Positions 44,536 through 53,077 of a stretch of DNA of 64,000 bases are shown piece by piece. Origin of the DNA: Emticicia fluvialis. Lineage in GTDB: Bacteria > Bacteroidota > Bacteroidia > Cytophagales > Spirosomataceae. The DNA lies in contig NZ_JANUSD010000002.1 of assembly GCF_024793945.1 (NCBI RefSeq), positions 310,001-374,000 of the forward strand. The letters run 5' to 3'. The notes below the pieces were generated by a model, which did not search any database, had not been told where the DNA came from, and saw only the letters and a program-made list of their open reading frames with translations. The position numbers and the translations under genes were made by a program. Position 1 is the first letter of the stretch, and the number at the start of each line of letters is the position of its first letter.

Positions 44536-45027
44536 TTATTTTCCTCCGCCAACGCTTGCTCCGCTATTAATGCTGTCTGAAGCCTTATGAATGGCCTTAC
44601 GGATACGGTCATACGTACCACAGCGGCACAAATTACCACTCATGGCCATATCAATCTCTTCGTCGGTTGGTTTAGGCGTTGTTTTTAGCAGCGCTACTGC
44701 CGACATAATCTGACCAGACTGGCAATAACCGCATTGAGGTACCTGTTCTTCAATCCAGGCTTGCTGTATGGCATGAAGTTGTACTTCGCCAACACCTTCA
44801 ATGGTTGTTATTTTAGCATTTTTAGTTACACTGGAGATGGGAGTCTGGCATGAACGAATCGGCTGTCCATTGAGATGAACGGTGCAGGCACCACACATGG
44901 CCATACCACAGCCAAATTTGGTTCCTTTTAATCCAACAAAGTCACGGATTACCCAAAGCAAGGGCATGTCTGGCTCGACATCCACTTTAACTTTTTTGTT
45001 GTTAACTGTTAAGTTGTAAACTGCCAT
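44536..45027 (-). CDS. 2Fe-2S small subunit of molybdenum hydroxylase (IorA-like)
   Basis: A 163-residue iron-sulfur protein: plant-type 2Fe-2S cluster (GCGMAMCGACTVHLNG, with a further Cys in SCQTP) and a C-terminal 2Fe-2S domain (CGYCQSGQ and NLCRCGTYDRIRKAI). It passes electrons from the molybdopterin subunit to an unknown acceptor. It is transcribed first and precedes the large subunit by 24 bases. Confidence 0.95.
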   Translation of the reverse strand: MAVYNLTVNNKKVKVDVEPDMPLLWVIRDFVGLKGTKFGCGMAMCGACTVHLNGQPIRSCQTPISSVTKNAKITTIEGVGEVQLHAIQQAWIEEQVPQCGYCQSGQIMSAVALLKTTPKPTDEEIDMAMSGNLCRCGTYDRIRKAIHKASDSINSGASVGGGK

Positions 45028-45354
45028 AGTAAGAGGTATAGTTTTTTCTAAGCTAACGTAAAATTTCTTAAAAAATGAGACTTTTACAAAGAAAATACGT
45101 ATTCTTTTCGGGTATTGGGTCTACAAAGCAAATTTAATATAGCAGCAAAAAGCTAATTGAACCTGTAATTTAGTAATCCGGGGTGATTTTAATGAATCTT
45201 GCCATCGATGAAAGCGGTTCGATACACCAAAAAATACTACCTTGCGTTGCCATTTAAAACAGAGTATTCAGCTATTTTGTGGTTCAGCAAAAAACAGATT
45301 ACCAATCTGTTCTACACACTTATTAACAAATAAAAAATCAGGTTTATATAAATT
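45028..45354. other. Divergent intergenic region with small ORF and palindrome
   Basis: 327 bases between the divergent IorA-like and threonine aldolase genes. It contains a 41-residue plus-strand frame (45208-45333) and, inside it, a 7-base-arm palindrome ACAGATT-ACC-AATCTGT (45294-45310). No other gene recognised. Confidence 0.5.
45208..45333 (+). CDS. Putative small ORF (41 aa) upstream of threonine aldolase
   Basis: An ATG frame of 41 codons, basic at the N-terminus (KAVRYTKKYYLALPF) and ending TLINK. It stops 21 bases before the threonine aldolase start. It resembles neither a known leader peptide nor a toxin, and could be chance; given the embedded palindrome, it may instead mark an operator region. 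Confidence 0.25.
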   Translation: MKAVRYTKKYYLALPFKTEYSAILWFSKKQITNLFYTLINK

Positions 45355-46380
45355 ATGTTTATTGATTTAAGAAGCGACACCGTTACGAAGCCCACACAGG
45401 GTATGAAAGAAGCCATGTTTATGGCAGAAGTAGGAGACGATGTTTTTGGTGATGACCCAACCGTAACAGCGTTGGAGCAGAAAGCCGCCTCCATGTTTGG
45501 TATGGAAGCTGCCTTGTTTTGTGCTTCAGGTACCATGACCAACCAGTTGGCTATAAAGGTGCATACACAGCCCGGCAGCGAGGTAATCTGCGACAAAATG
45601 TCTCATATCTATTTATATGAGGGTGGGGGGGTAGCGCTTAATTCTTTCTCATCTGTAAAACTGCTGGAAGGCGACAAAGGACGCATCAATGCCCAACAGG
45701 TACTTGACGCCATTAATAATCCTGAAGATATTCATCAACCGGTAACCCGCCTGGTTTCTTTAGAAAACACCATGAATAAGGGTGGAGGGTGCTATTATCA
45801 ATTGTCTGACATTGAGGCAATCAGAGAAGTATGTAATAAAAATCAATTGCCTCTGCATCTGGATGGAGCCAGACTTTTCAACGCATTGGTTGAAACTGCT
45901 GAGTCAACCCTTGCCTACGGGCAGTTGTTTGATTCTGTCAGTATTTGCCTGTCGAAAGGTTTGGGTTGCCCTGTGGGGTCTTTATTAATAGGCAAAAAAG
46001 AGTTTATAAAAAAAGCGCGTCGGTTTCGTAAAGTGTTAGGCGGCGGCTGGCGACAGGCTGGTTTTCTGGCAGCCGCAGGGATTTATGCGCTCGATAACCA
46101 TGTGAACCGTCTGAAAGATGACCATGCCCGGGCCAGAAAGATTGGCGATATTCTGCAAGGGTTACCATATGTAGAAGAAATCTATCCTATTGATACGAAT
46201 ATTGTGATTTTCAGATTACCAGAATCTGTTCTTGCAACAGCGTTTGTTAGTAAAGCTAAAGAGAAAAATCTGGGCTGTGTTACCTTCGGGAAACACCTGG
46301 TGCGGTTTGTAACTCACCTTGATTTTACTGATGAACACCTGGCAGAATTTGAAAAGGTAATCAGACAGATACAGTTATAA
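45355..46380 (+). CDS. Low-specificity L-threonine aldolase
   Basis: A 341-residue PLP enzyme that splits threonine into glycine and acetaldehyde. Motifs: LRSDTVTKPT at residues 3-12, FCASGTMTNQLA, SLENTMNKGGG, HLDGARLFNA with the PLP-contacting Asp, and the PLP lysine at Lys201 (ICLSKGLGCPVG). Length is typical. A hairpin terminator follows and converges with the YcxB-like gene. Confidence 0.94.
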   Translation: MFIDLRSDTVTKPTQGMKEAMFMAEVGDDVFGDDPTVTALEQKAASMFGMEAALFCASGTMTNQLAIKVHTQPGSEVICDKMSHIYLYEGGGVALNSFSSVKLLEGDKGRINAQQVLDAINNPEDIHQPVTRLVSLENTMNKGGGCYYQLSDIEAIREVCNKNQLPLHLDGARLFNALVETAESTLAYGQLFDSVSICLSKGLGCPVGSLLIGKKEFIKKARRFRKVLGGGWRQAGFLAAAGIYALDNHVNRLKDDHARARKIGDILQGLPYVEEIYPIDTNIVIFRLPESVLATAFVSKAKEKNLGCVTFGKHLVRFVTHLDFTDEHLAEFEKVIRQIQL

Positions 46381-46386
46381 TGAAAA

Positions 46387-46406
46387 ACCCTCGCAAGCGC
46401 GAGGGT
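46387..46406. terminator. Bidirectional hairpin between threonine aldolase and YcxB-like gene
   Basis: ACCCTCGC (46387-46394) pairs with GCGAGGGT (46399-46406) around AAGC, flanked by an A-run on one side and T-rich sequence on the other. Confidence 0.75.
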
Positions 46407-46413
46407 GTCTTGT

Positions 46414-46908
46414 TTATGCCGGAAGTAAATCTTTTCTTTTCAGAATAGACTCAAACAATTTAAGGTCATGCTCACTGTTGAAAACATTGAATGGGAAACG
46501 TAGAAACTGCCCTTTACCTATAATGAGCAGAAACGAGTCTTCAGTTTTTTCAGCAGACTGGATACTTTCCCACTTCATAATGCCGCCTTCTTTTTGGTTG
46601 AGTTTTACCAGAATCTGGCGACTGTCTATTTCATACATAAATTTATCAAACATCTGTTTGTTTTGCTCCATCTGCGAGGCCGCATAAAACTGTGCATACC
46701 AGAACAAAACATATAAGCCTCCACCAACAACCGCCACAACTGGTATCCACCAGTTTTTATAAGAGCCTGTGAAGTGCAAAACTAATCCTAAAATTACTAC
46801 TGCCGCAGGAATCAACAGCCATTTCCAACCCTGACGCATATGACGCTTAAAAGCAATACTTACGTAATCTTTTTTATCTAATGCAAATTTCTTTGTCTTA
46901 ACTATCAT
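46414..46908 (-). CDS. YcxB family membrane protein
   Basis: A 164-residue protein with two transmembrane helices (about 31-50 and 55-75) and a C-terminal cytoplasmic domain containing the YcxB-type pattern IMKWESIQSAEKTEDSFLLIIGKGQFLRFP. Function unknown. It faces the threonine aldolase gene across a shared terminator. Confidence 0.82.
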   Translation of the reverse strand: MIVKTKKFALDKKDYVSIAFKRHMRQGWKWLLIPAAVVILGLVLHFTGSYKNWWIPVVAVVGGGLYVLFWYAQFYAASQMEQNKQMFDKFMYEIDSRQILVKLNQKEGGIMKWESIQSAEKTEDSFLLIIGKGQFLRFPFNVFNSEHDLKLFESILKRKDLLPA

Positions 46909-47104
46909 TGTTTTTTATTGAAACTTATAAATGAAGTGCAAAAATAGAAAAAGGCATGGATAATAGCAGAACCTTTGCCATTATTTTATCATTTCATATT
47001 AATTGCAGCAATACAGCAGCAACAGACAGACACAATAACTGGAATGCCGCATTTGCTGCGTTTGTATTGCCAGCACCAAAAGTTATTTTTTTGCAAGTTT
47101 TAAG

Positions 47105-47112
47105 TATCTTTG
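47105..47112 (+). promoter_or_regulatory. -7 element upstream of the phosphoribosyltransferase gene
   Basis: TATCTTTG fits TAnnTTTG, 78 bases before the ATG at 47190. A promoter for the phosphoribosyltransferase-gldD pair. Confidence 0.4.
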
Positions 47113-47189
47113 TAACAGGTTTGTTTTGCATAAAACTACCCGGCAAACCAGAAAATGAAGCGCCCCAGGGTTTTTAATAGAAGCTAATT

Positions 47190-47690
47190 ATGTCAAGTCA
47201 ATTATTGAATAGTACTGAAACCCATCAGAAAATCCGTCGTATTGCTTATCAGATTTATGAACAAAATTTTGATGAGTCGGAAGTAATCATTGCCGGTATT
47301 GATGGCGAAGGTTTTCATTTTGCGCAATTGCTGGTATCTGAACTAAAACAGATTTCTTCTCTGAAGGTAGATATTGCCAAAGTAAGTGTAGATAAAGAGG
47401 CTGTTTCGCAGCCGGATATCAAGATAGAAAGTGATGTAGATACTTTCAGGAATAAAAATGTCGTTCTATGTGATGATGTGTTAAATACAGGCCGGACACT
47501 CGCCTACAGCCTTCGTCCGTTTCTGAGTATTCCGCTGAAAAAAATTCAGGTAGCTGTTGTGGTAGACCGGAATCATCCGCGTTATCCAATTGCTGCCGAT
47601 TACGTGGGGTATTCGCTTTCAACTACACTAAATGAGCATATTCAGGTAGTGCTGAGCGATAACACAAAAACCGGCGTATATTTATATTAA
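47190..47690 (+). CDS. Phosphoribosyltransferase (PyrR-like)
   Basis: A 166-residue type I phosphoribosyltransferase. The PRPP-binding motif VVLCDDVLNTGRTLAYSL (about residues 90-107) and the preceding Rossmann strand match PyrR and related PRTases, and the length fits PyrR (about 180). A uracil/uridine role is plausible but not proven. gldD follows after 12 bases, so the two are co-transcribed. Confidence 0.88.
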   Translation: MSSQLLNSTETHQKIRRIAYQIYEQNFDESEVIIAGIDGEGFHFAQLLVSELKQISSLKVDIAKVSVDKEAVSQPDIKIESDVDTFRNKNVVLCDDVLNTGRTLAYSLRPFLSIPLKKIQVAVVVDRNHPRYPIAADYVGYSLSTTLNEHIQVVLSDNTKTGVYLY

Positions 47691-47702
47691 TCATTGCAAA
47701 GA

Positions 47703-48305
47703 ATGACATTGAGATCAACCCTTCTAAGGTTTACCGTGCTTTTTTTCCTGGCAGGTGTAATTGTGGCCTGCCAGAAAAAAAAGTCTGATTTTCTGCCCAA
47801 ACCTACGGGTTTCAACCGCCTGGACCTGCCTCCGCATCAGTATCAAACCCTTACAGAAGACCATCCTTATACTTTTGAGTACTCAAAAGCGGCTATTGTG
47901 CAGAAGGATACCCACAGCCGTGCCGAGCCTCACTGGATAATTCTGTATTACCCTAAGCTGGATACCCGCATACAGTTTACCTACAAGCCTGTAAAAAACG
48001 ACCCCCGGCGTTTGCAGAATATGATGGCAGATGCTGCCCGGCTGGCGTTTCATCATGATAAAAAAGCCTATTCAATTGCCGACAAAGTAATGACCACCAA
48101 GGCCGGTAAAAAGGTTATTATATTTGAACTGGAGGGTGAAGTGCCCAGCCATTATCAGTTTTTTGTTACTGATACTACCAACCATTATCTGAGAGGTGTG
48201 GTGTACCTCAAGACGGCCACCAGAAATGATTCATTACGCCCTGTAATTGATTACATGAAGGCAGATTGCAATCATTTGCTTGAAACCCTGAAGTGGAAAA
48301 AGTAA
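47703..48305 (+). CDS. gldD: Gliding motility lipoprotein GldD
   Basis: 200 residues from the ATG at 47703 (a TTG at 47694 adds 3 residues). A lipobox (GVIVAC, Cys about residue 23) makes it a lipoprotein. The FLPKPTGFNRLDLPPHQYQTLTEDHPYTFEYSKAAIV opening is the GldD family pattern. GldD is needed for gliding motility in Flavobacterium johnsoniae and associates with type IX secretion components; its role here is inferred from family membership. Confidence 0.88.
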   Translation: MTLRSTLLRFTVLFFLAGVIVACQKKKSDFLPKPTGFNRLDLPPHQYQTLTEDHPYTFEYSKAAIVQKDTHSRAEPHWIILYYPKLDTRIQFTYKPVKNDPRRLQNMMADAARLAFHHDKKAYSIADKVMTTKAGKKVIIFELEGEVPSHYQFFVTDTTNHYLRGVVYLKTATRNDSLRPVIDYMKADCNHLLETLKWKK

Positions 48306-48319
48306 TTGATTGTTCTTCT

Positions 48320-48874
48320 TCAAAGCGGAAAAACAACTTTAAAGCTTAGTTTTACCTCATCTTTGGTTTTGATACCAAACAATGAAGGCCTATCAATGTT
48401 GAAATCACTTAAAAGGATATCAAATTTTCCGTTTAGCTCCAGGCGGTTGTCGCTTTCGGTTCGTATTACGGTCATTGTTACAGGCTTTGTAACCCCATGA
48501 AATGAAAGATTCCCTTCTGCCGTAATTGTGTTATTACTGGCTCTGATTTTGTTGCTGCTAAACGTTACTTTTGGGAACTTAAGCCCTTCAAGCACCTCAA
48601 TGGCATGAGAATCGCGGTTAGCATTGCCGCTGTCAAAAGAATCAACTTTCAGTGAAACAGCTACCTGGTTTATGCTTTTGGTGGCATCGTCATACACAAT
48701 TACAGCGTTTACATATTTGCTGGTTCCTTCCCAGTCATGAGCAGGGTGGCTCATGGCATAGGTAACTGTTGATGCTTTTTTATCTGCCATTAATTTTCTG
48801 TTATCTGCTTTGGGCAAAAATGCAGAATTAACTATTAACAAAAGGCAGAGTATGAGATTAGGTTTGGTTTTCAT
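48320..48874 (-). CDS. YceI family protein
   Basis: 184 residues from the ATG at 48874 (an ATG at 48913 would overlap the upstream gene). Signal peptide, then a lipocalin-like barrel with TYAMSHPAHDWEGTSKYVNAV and the KVTFSSNKIRASNNTITAEGNLSFHGVTKPVTMTV block of YceI proteins, which bind isoprenoid chains in the periplasm (TT1927b/CAMP factor-like). It is the last of three minus-strand genes with a His-rich membrane protein and a Rieske protein. Confidence 0.9.
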   Translation of the reverse strand: MKTKPNLILCLLLIVNSAFLPKADNRKLMADKKASTVTYAMSHPAHDWEGTSKYVNAVIVYDDATKSINQVAVSLKVDSFDSGNANRDSHAIEVLEGLKFPKVTFSSNKIRASNNTITAEGNLSFHGVTKPVTMTVIRTESDNRLELNGKFDILLSDFNIDRPSLFGIKTKDEVKLSFKVVFPL

Positions 48875-48902
48875 TTCTATAAAAATGTAAAAGTAATGGA
48901 TT

Positions 48903-49544
48903 TCAGAATTCAAATTTCAGCACTGCCATTGCAGCAAAATATGCGCCGAAAGTAGTATAAGCCGCCGCACGATGATAAGGCTTCAGTTTGTAATTGTCGC
49001 CAATTTTATCGGCCAGTATATTGGTGGTTATCATTCCGGTAAGGTGTATGTATGACAGGTATCGGTGTACTTTCATGTTACTGATTCCTTTACGGTTAAG
49101 CATACCGGGTGGTGCCGTAAAGGCCATGAGCGCAGTGGTGCCATAAGCTATGTTTATACCGGTGGCCATGGCTTCATGCGCACTTTTAATTCTGGCATAA
49201 TTATCGCCGGTTGCGTTATAAAGCCTCGCCCCCAGAATACCCTGTGCCAGCATGCCTGCGGCCGTTATTATACCCATTGCCTGATGTAATTTTAGCATTG
49301 TTCTTCTCACTTTTAATTCTTTTGCCCGGTTTTCGGGTGTCAATGCGGGGGCAATGTGCGCTTTTCTGAGCAGTCCATTCTGACCCCAGAAAATTCGCTG
49401 AGAAAGTATCATTTTCTCTGGTAACAATTGGTTTTGTTCAGCTTTTGTGTCCAGTCCGGCAAGGAGGCTGTCAGCATCTGTTACTTGTGCTGTTACTTCT
49501 GATAACCCAAAAGCTAAAAACAAAGCGAGGAAGAATCTTTTCAT
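48903..49544 (-). CDS. Four-helix His-rich membrane protein (cytochrome b561-like)
   Basis: A 213-residue exported/membrane protein: signal peptide (about 1-19), then four transmembrane helices between residues 85 and 210. Histidines recur at the helix starts or within them: LHQAMG, SAHEAM, VHRYLSYIHLTG, YHRAAAY. This is the ligand layout of di-haem cytochrome b561 cores. It lies between YceI (29 bases downstream) and a Rieske protein (upstream). Haem binding is inferred only. Confidence 0.75.
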   Translation of the reverse strand: MKRFFLALFLAFGLSEVTAQVTDADSLLAGLDTKAEQNQLLPEKMILSQRIFWGQNGLLRKAHIAPALTPENRAKELKVRRTMLKLHQAMGIITAAGMLAQGILGARLYNATGDNYARIKSAHEAMATGINIAYGTTALMAFTAPPGMLNRKGISNMKVHRYLSYIHLTGMITTNILADKIGDNYKLKPYHRAAAYTTFGAYFAAMAVLKFEF

Positions 49545-49576
49545 ATCTTTTTAAAATTGAGTGAAATGTAAAGAGT

Positions 49577-49600
49577 GGAGGGCAATGAGGCCCTCCTTTT
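49577..49600. terminator. Hairpin between the Rieske gene and the b561-like gene
   Basis: GGAGGGC (49577-49583) pairs with GCCCTCC (49590-49596) around AATGAG, followed by TTTT on the plus strand. It may attenuate read-through between the two minus-strand genes. Confidence 0.65.
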
Positions 49601-49671
49601 AACAGAACTCTTTCTATATTCGAAACACATAAATCGTCATTTATAAGAAACACATATAGCGCAAATGTAGA

Positions 49672-50187
49672 TTAAGCCGATACCCTAAGTGTATTGCCGC
49701 CGTTTTGCAATTCGGTTTTAAATACCTGTAATGATTGTGTTGCCGGAGATAGTTTAACTGTGCCATCCTGATTAAATTCAGAACCATGAGTTGGGCATCT
49801 AAAGTCTTTAGAGTCGTTTCTGTAAGATATGGTAGAACCCTGATGCGTACATAATTTAGATAATGCCACATAACCAGAGCCGGTATTGGCGATGATTATA
49901 TTGGCCACGTAGCCAAATTCACCTGATGTTTTTAACTTGCTGTAATCTGCATTAGTTAAATCAATCGTAAAATCGATACCTGCACCTGAGGTTGTACCCT
50001 TAACAGCACCACTGGTAGTACCAGAGCCGGTGCCGGGGGTATTGGTGCCACCGGGTTTTGGGTCATCTCCGCCCGAGCTTGAGCAGGAAGTAAGACCTGT
50101 GCCCATGCAATAAAAAGCCATTAGTGCGCCACTGCTCATGCCGAGCTTTTGTAAAAACTGTCCTCTTGTTAATTGCGTTTGTTCCAT
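49672..50187 (-). CDS. Rieske 2Fe-2S protein, exported
   Basis: 171 residues from the ATG at 50187 (ATGs at 50196 and 50244 add 3 or 19 residues). A Tat-like or lipoprotein leader (TRGQFLQKLGMSSGALMAFYC, with LTSC lipobox) is followed by a Gly/Ser/Thr-rich linker and a Rieske domain with the cluster pair CTHQG (about residue 126) and CPTHG. It is a membrane-bound electron carrier. The downstream b561-like gene suggests a partner. Confidence 0.9.
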   Translation of the reverse strand: MEQTQLTRGQFLQKLGMSSGALMAFYCMGTGLTSCSSSGGDDPKPGGTNTPGTGSGTTSGAVKGTTSGAGIDFTIDLTNADYSKLKTSGEFGYVANIIIANTGSGYVALSKLCTHQGSTISYRNDSKDFRCPTHGSEFNQDGTVKLSPATQSLQVFKTELQNGGNTLRVSA

Positions 50188-50474
50188 AGCAAGCATAATT
50201 TTTTTTAGTTTGAAATACGCGGTTACTATAGCCTTTACGGACAATCAGAAAATTGGGTTGCGTTGTTTTTTAAAATTTAATGCGGCCACCAACGGTTTCA
50301 TTTACAACAAAGCATAACTAGTGCTGTTTACTTTTTAAGCACGGCAGCAACCTTTATTGTGCAGAAAAATAAGTGATTGTCAGTCGGTTAAGTTTTTGTA
50401 AAGTTTAATTGCCAGATGCATCAGGCAATTATTTTTGAATGAAATCTGAAGATTAAAAGGATGTAAAAAATTAA

Positions 50475-50506
50475 AAGAATCCGGAAAATTATCTCTCCAG
50501 ATTCTT
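50475..50506 (-). terminator. Hairpin at the end of the TPR protein gene
   Basis: AAGAATC (50475-50481) pairs with GATTCTT (50500-50506), with an inner GGA/TCC pair, overlapping the stop at 50489 and followed on the minus strand by a T-rich tract. Confidence 0.5.
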
Positions 50507-51601
50507 CTTTGCCTCGGTAACTACGCCTCTGTTTTCGGCATATTCCAGCGCCTTTTTATACATTTCGTCGGCTCTTTTTTTATTGCCTGCTCTGTCGGCA
50601 ATTCTGCCAATACCAAGATAAGCCATTGCGTAATAATCCTTGGTGTAGCGTTCGTCAGGTTCATACCTAAGTACCTGATTATATAAATCCAGTGCCAGCT
50701 TATCATTCCTTTTTGATTTTTCTGCAATAGTGGCCTCAAAAAGATGGGCGGCAAGCTGGTAAACCGGGCCGTTAATTTTATGTAGCACACCGATTTTAGG
50801 AGTAGCCTCATCAAATTTACCAGTCATTATTAGCGCTTCGGTGTAGAGCATAAGGTAAACAGGGTTTTCAGGGTATTTATCGTGTAGCCAGTTAGCATAA
50901 GCCAGCCCTTTGTTGTAATTGAGCTCATATTTAAGGCACACATGCATATAATAATAGGCAGCCTCTATTCTTGAAAAAACAGATTTTTGAATAGCCTGTT
51001 CCAGTTGATTCAGACCAGTGCGCTTATTGCCGTTTTCAAAGAAAATAACCAGCGGTTTTACCATAGGGTGTGTATCGGGGTACTGAATCCTGTAATAATT
51101 ATACAGGCCTGTAGTAAAATAAAACTCAGGATTATGCTCTGTGAGTTTAAAGCCGTCTTTCATATAGCCATAGGCTTTACGGGCTTCATTAGCAGCTTTT
51201 ATTGGTTCTTTTCTGTAAGTATAGGCCAAAGCTGTATATCCATGTGCTGCCAGCAGAAAAAACGTGGCTTCGGCCTTTTTATTGGCATCACCCAGCATGG
51301 GTTCTGCTGCTTTCTGGCATTTTTCAAGCAAAGACATGTAAGTGCCTACCGCTTTCGGATTTTTTTCAAGGGGCAGATTCTGCCACTGCACCTGAATGGC
51401 GCTCAAAAGCGGAGCTACAGGGTGATTTGGATATTTTGATTTTACCTTCTGAAAATAAGCATCAGCCTCCTTGAAATTATAATTGTAGAGCTTGTCAAGC
51501 CCTTTTGTAATCAATTGTTTGGCGTCTGCATCATTAAGTAATTGTGCATAAGCTGAAAAGCTCAGTAGTTGAATAGTAATAAATGCGAATAGTTTTAACA
51601 T
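50489..51601 (-). CDS. TPR repeat-containing protein
   Basis: 370 residues from the ATG at 51601 (an ATG at 51625 adds 8 residues). A signal peptide (about 1-20) is followed by repeated 34-residue helix pairs, e.g. EADAYFQKVKSKYPNHPVAPLL, ARKAYGYMKDGFKLTEHNPEFYFTTGLY and RADEMYKKALEYAENRG. TPR proteins of this kind are periplasmic scaffolds. Partner unknown. Confidence 0.85.
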   Translation of the reverse strand: MLKLFAFITIQLLSFSAYAQLLNDADAKQLITKGLDKLYNYNFKEADAYFQKVKSKYPNHPVAPLLSAIQVQWQNLPLEKNPKAVGTYMSLLEKCQKAAEPMLGDANKKAEATFFLLAAHGYTALAYTYRKEPIKAANEARKAYGYMKDGFKLTEHNPEFYFTTGLYNYYRIQYPDTHPMVKPLVIFFENGNKRTGLNQLEQAIQKSVFSRIEAAYYYMHVCLKYELNYNKGLAYANWLHDKYPENPVYLMLYTEALIMTGKFDEATPKIGVLHKINGPVYQLAAHLFEATIAEKSKRNDKLALDLYNQVLRYEPDERYTKDYYAMAYLGIGRIADRAGNKKRADEMYKKALEYAENRGVVTEAKKNLER

Positions 51602-51636
51602 AATTTTATGCGGATACTCGTACATAACAAAAACAA

Positions 51637-51671
51637 AACAAAAAAGCCTCCCATGCGGAGGCTTTTTTGTT
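51637..51671 (-). terminator. 15-bp terminator after the collagen-like gene
   Basis: Arms 51637-51651 and 51657-51671 pair over 15 bases around CATGC, with A/T tracts at the base, separating the collagen-like gene from the TPR gene downstream. Confidence 0.85.
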
Positions 51672-51717
51672 AATCTGTCAGGCTGGCAATAAAATTGCTG
51701 CCGGAAACAAGATTAAA

Positions 51718-52332
51718 TCAATGGCTTTGGATGTAGCTATTTACGGCATCAAAACTGTTTAAATCAACGCCTGATTGTTTCATTGACGCCAACGAAGTTT
51801 TCTCTATAATAACATAAGAGAATTTAATATCTTGTAGTGGGCTATAGCTTACTGCACCAGATGGAGAAGTCGCATAAAAATAAACATTAAGTTTACCGGT
51901 TTCATAGCTGAAATTGTATTGTTCAGTTGCACCATCAGACGATCTGGTCAAAACTCTTGGTAAGGCATAGTTTATATTACCAACACTGGCATAAACGACA
52001 ACAAATGAATTAGCTGAGATTCTGGTGTCTGAAACTTGGTAAGCACCAACTGTGCCATTACCATCTTTTCCAAGGCCAGGTACATCAATTGTTCTCCAAC
52101 TAGCGGCAGTTGCGTTAAAATCACCTCCTTTCACGTTGGCATTACCAGTTGCACCAGTTGCACCAGTAGGACCGGTAGGGCCTGTTGGACCAGTAGGACC
52201 TGTAGCCCCGGTAGCGCCTGTCGGACCTTGCGGGCCAGCCGGACCTTGTGGACCTTGATCTCCTTTACATGACCATAAAGCAACAGATAAAGCCAGTGTT
52301 ACGACAGAAAGAAGTCTATAAAATTTGTTCAT
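51718..52332 (-). CDS. Collagen-like lipoprotein
   Basis: A 204-residue exported protein. Lipobox LWSC (Cys22) is followed by 13 Gly-X-Y triplets (residues 24-62, encoded at 52147-52263; GPQGPAGPQGPTGATGATGP...), predicting a trimeric collagen triple helix. The C-terminal 140 residues form a globular beta-rich head (SYETGKLNVYFYATSPSGAVSYSPLQDIKFSYVII). Bacterial collagen-like proteins are usually surface adhesins. Function here is unknown. Confidence 0.85.
   Translation of the reverse strand: MNKFYRLLSVVTLALSVALWSCKGDQGPQGPAGPQGPTGATGATGPTGPTGPTGPTGATGATGNANVKGGDFNATAASWRTIDVPGLGKDGNGTVGAYQVSDTRISANSFVVVYASVGNINYALPRVLTRSSDGATEQYNFSYETGKLNVYFYATSPSGAVSYSPLQDIKFSYVIIEKTSLASMKQSGVDLNSFDAVNSYIQSH
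52147..52263. repeat. Short tandem Gly-X-Y coding repeat
   Basis: Thirteen consecutive GXY codon triplets inside the collagen-like gene; length can change by slippage. Confidence 0.7.
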
Positions 52333-52562
52333 GATTTAAGTGGGTTTTGATAATTTGACTTCAGATACGTAGCAATATTATTGAAATTTGCTCAACTTTG
52401 CAAATCCGTATTTCGTATTATTTATTTTACGGCTGGAAAAATTCCAACATTAAATAAAACGAGAATCTATATTGCTTTTCTTCGAATAGATATGCAAAGC
52501 TAATAAACCTTCAGATTAAAAAAATTATTATACACGAAAAAAATAAATTTCAACCTACTTTT

Positions 52563-53033
52563 ATGCAAGCAATTGATTGTCTTAATCAGGTAGCCGATTT
52601 CCACCGTACATTTCAGCACCCTATTCTTGAAACTCCTCAGATACCCTCTAAACAACGCTGCGATTTACGGGTTTCATTAATTGCCGAAGAACTGAAAGAA
52701 CTGGAAGAAGCCATTGAAGAAAAGGATATTGTGGCAGTTGCAGACGCTTTGGCCGATATTCAATACGTTTTAGCAGGGGCTATTCTTGAGTTTGGATTAG
52801 GCAATAAATTCCGGGCTTTGTTTGATGAGGTACAACGTTCAAACATGAGCAAAGCCTGCACCACAATTGAAGAGGCAGAGGCAACTATGAAGTTTTATGC
52901 TGAAGAAAAAGGTGTGGAATCTTACTACAAAGAAAAGGAGGGTAAGTATCTGGTTTACCGGAAAGGAGATGATAAAACATTGAAGAATATTAACTATTCT
53001 CCTGCCGATTTAAAGACAATATTAAACAGCTAA
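52563..53033 (+). CDS. MazG-like nucleoside triphosphate pyrophosphohydrolase
   Basis: A 156-residue all-alpha pyrophosphohydrolase. The ExxE...ExxD pattern is seen as LIAEELKELEEAIEE and DALADIQYVLAG, as in MazG/dUTPase-2 type enzymes, which clear non-canonical nucleotides. The substrate is unknown. It precedes pepT by 44 bases. Confidence 0.85.
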   Translation: MQAIDCLNQVADFHRTFQHPILETPQIPSKQRCDLRVSLIAEELKELEEAIEEKDIVAVADALADIQYVLAGAILEFGLGNKFRALFDEVQRSNMSKACTTIEEAEATMKFYAEEKGVESYYKEKEGKYLVYRKGDDKTLKNINYSPADLKTILNS

Positions 53034-53077
53034 TAAGGCTGAAATTTAACTATTTCTTAACGGCAATAACATTTTTT

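Noticed and set aside
46956..47177. Plus-strand 73-residue frame before the phosphoribosyltransferase gene
   Set aside because: Overlaps the promoter element at 47105 and shows no family signature or coding bias; more likely part of the leader region.
52036..52272. Plus-strand frames rich in Gly-Pro and Thr/Ser
   Set aside because: Both are antisense to the collagen-like repeat; the repeat codons produce open frames on either strand.
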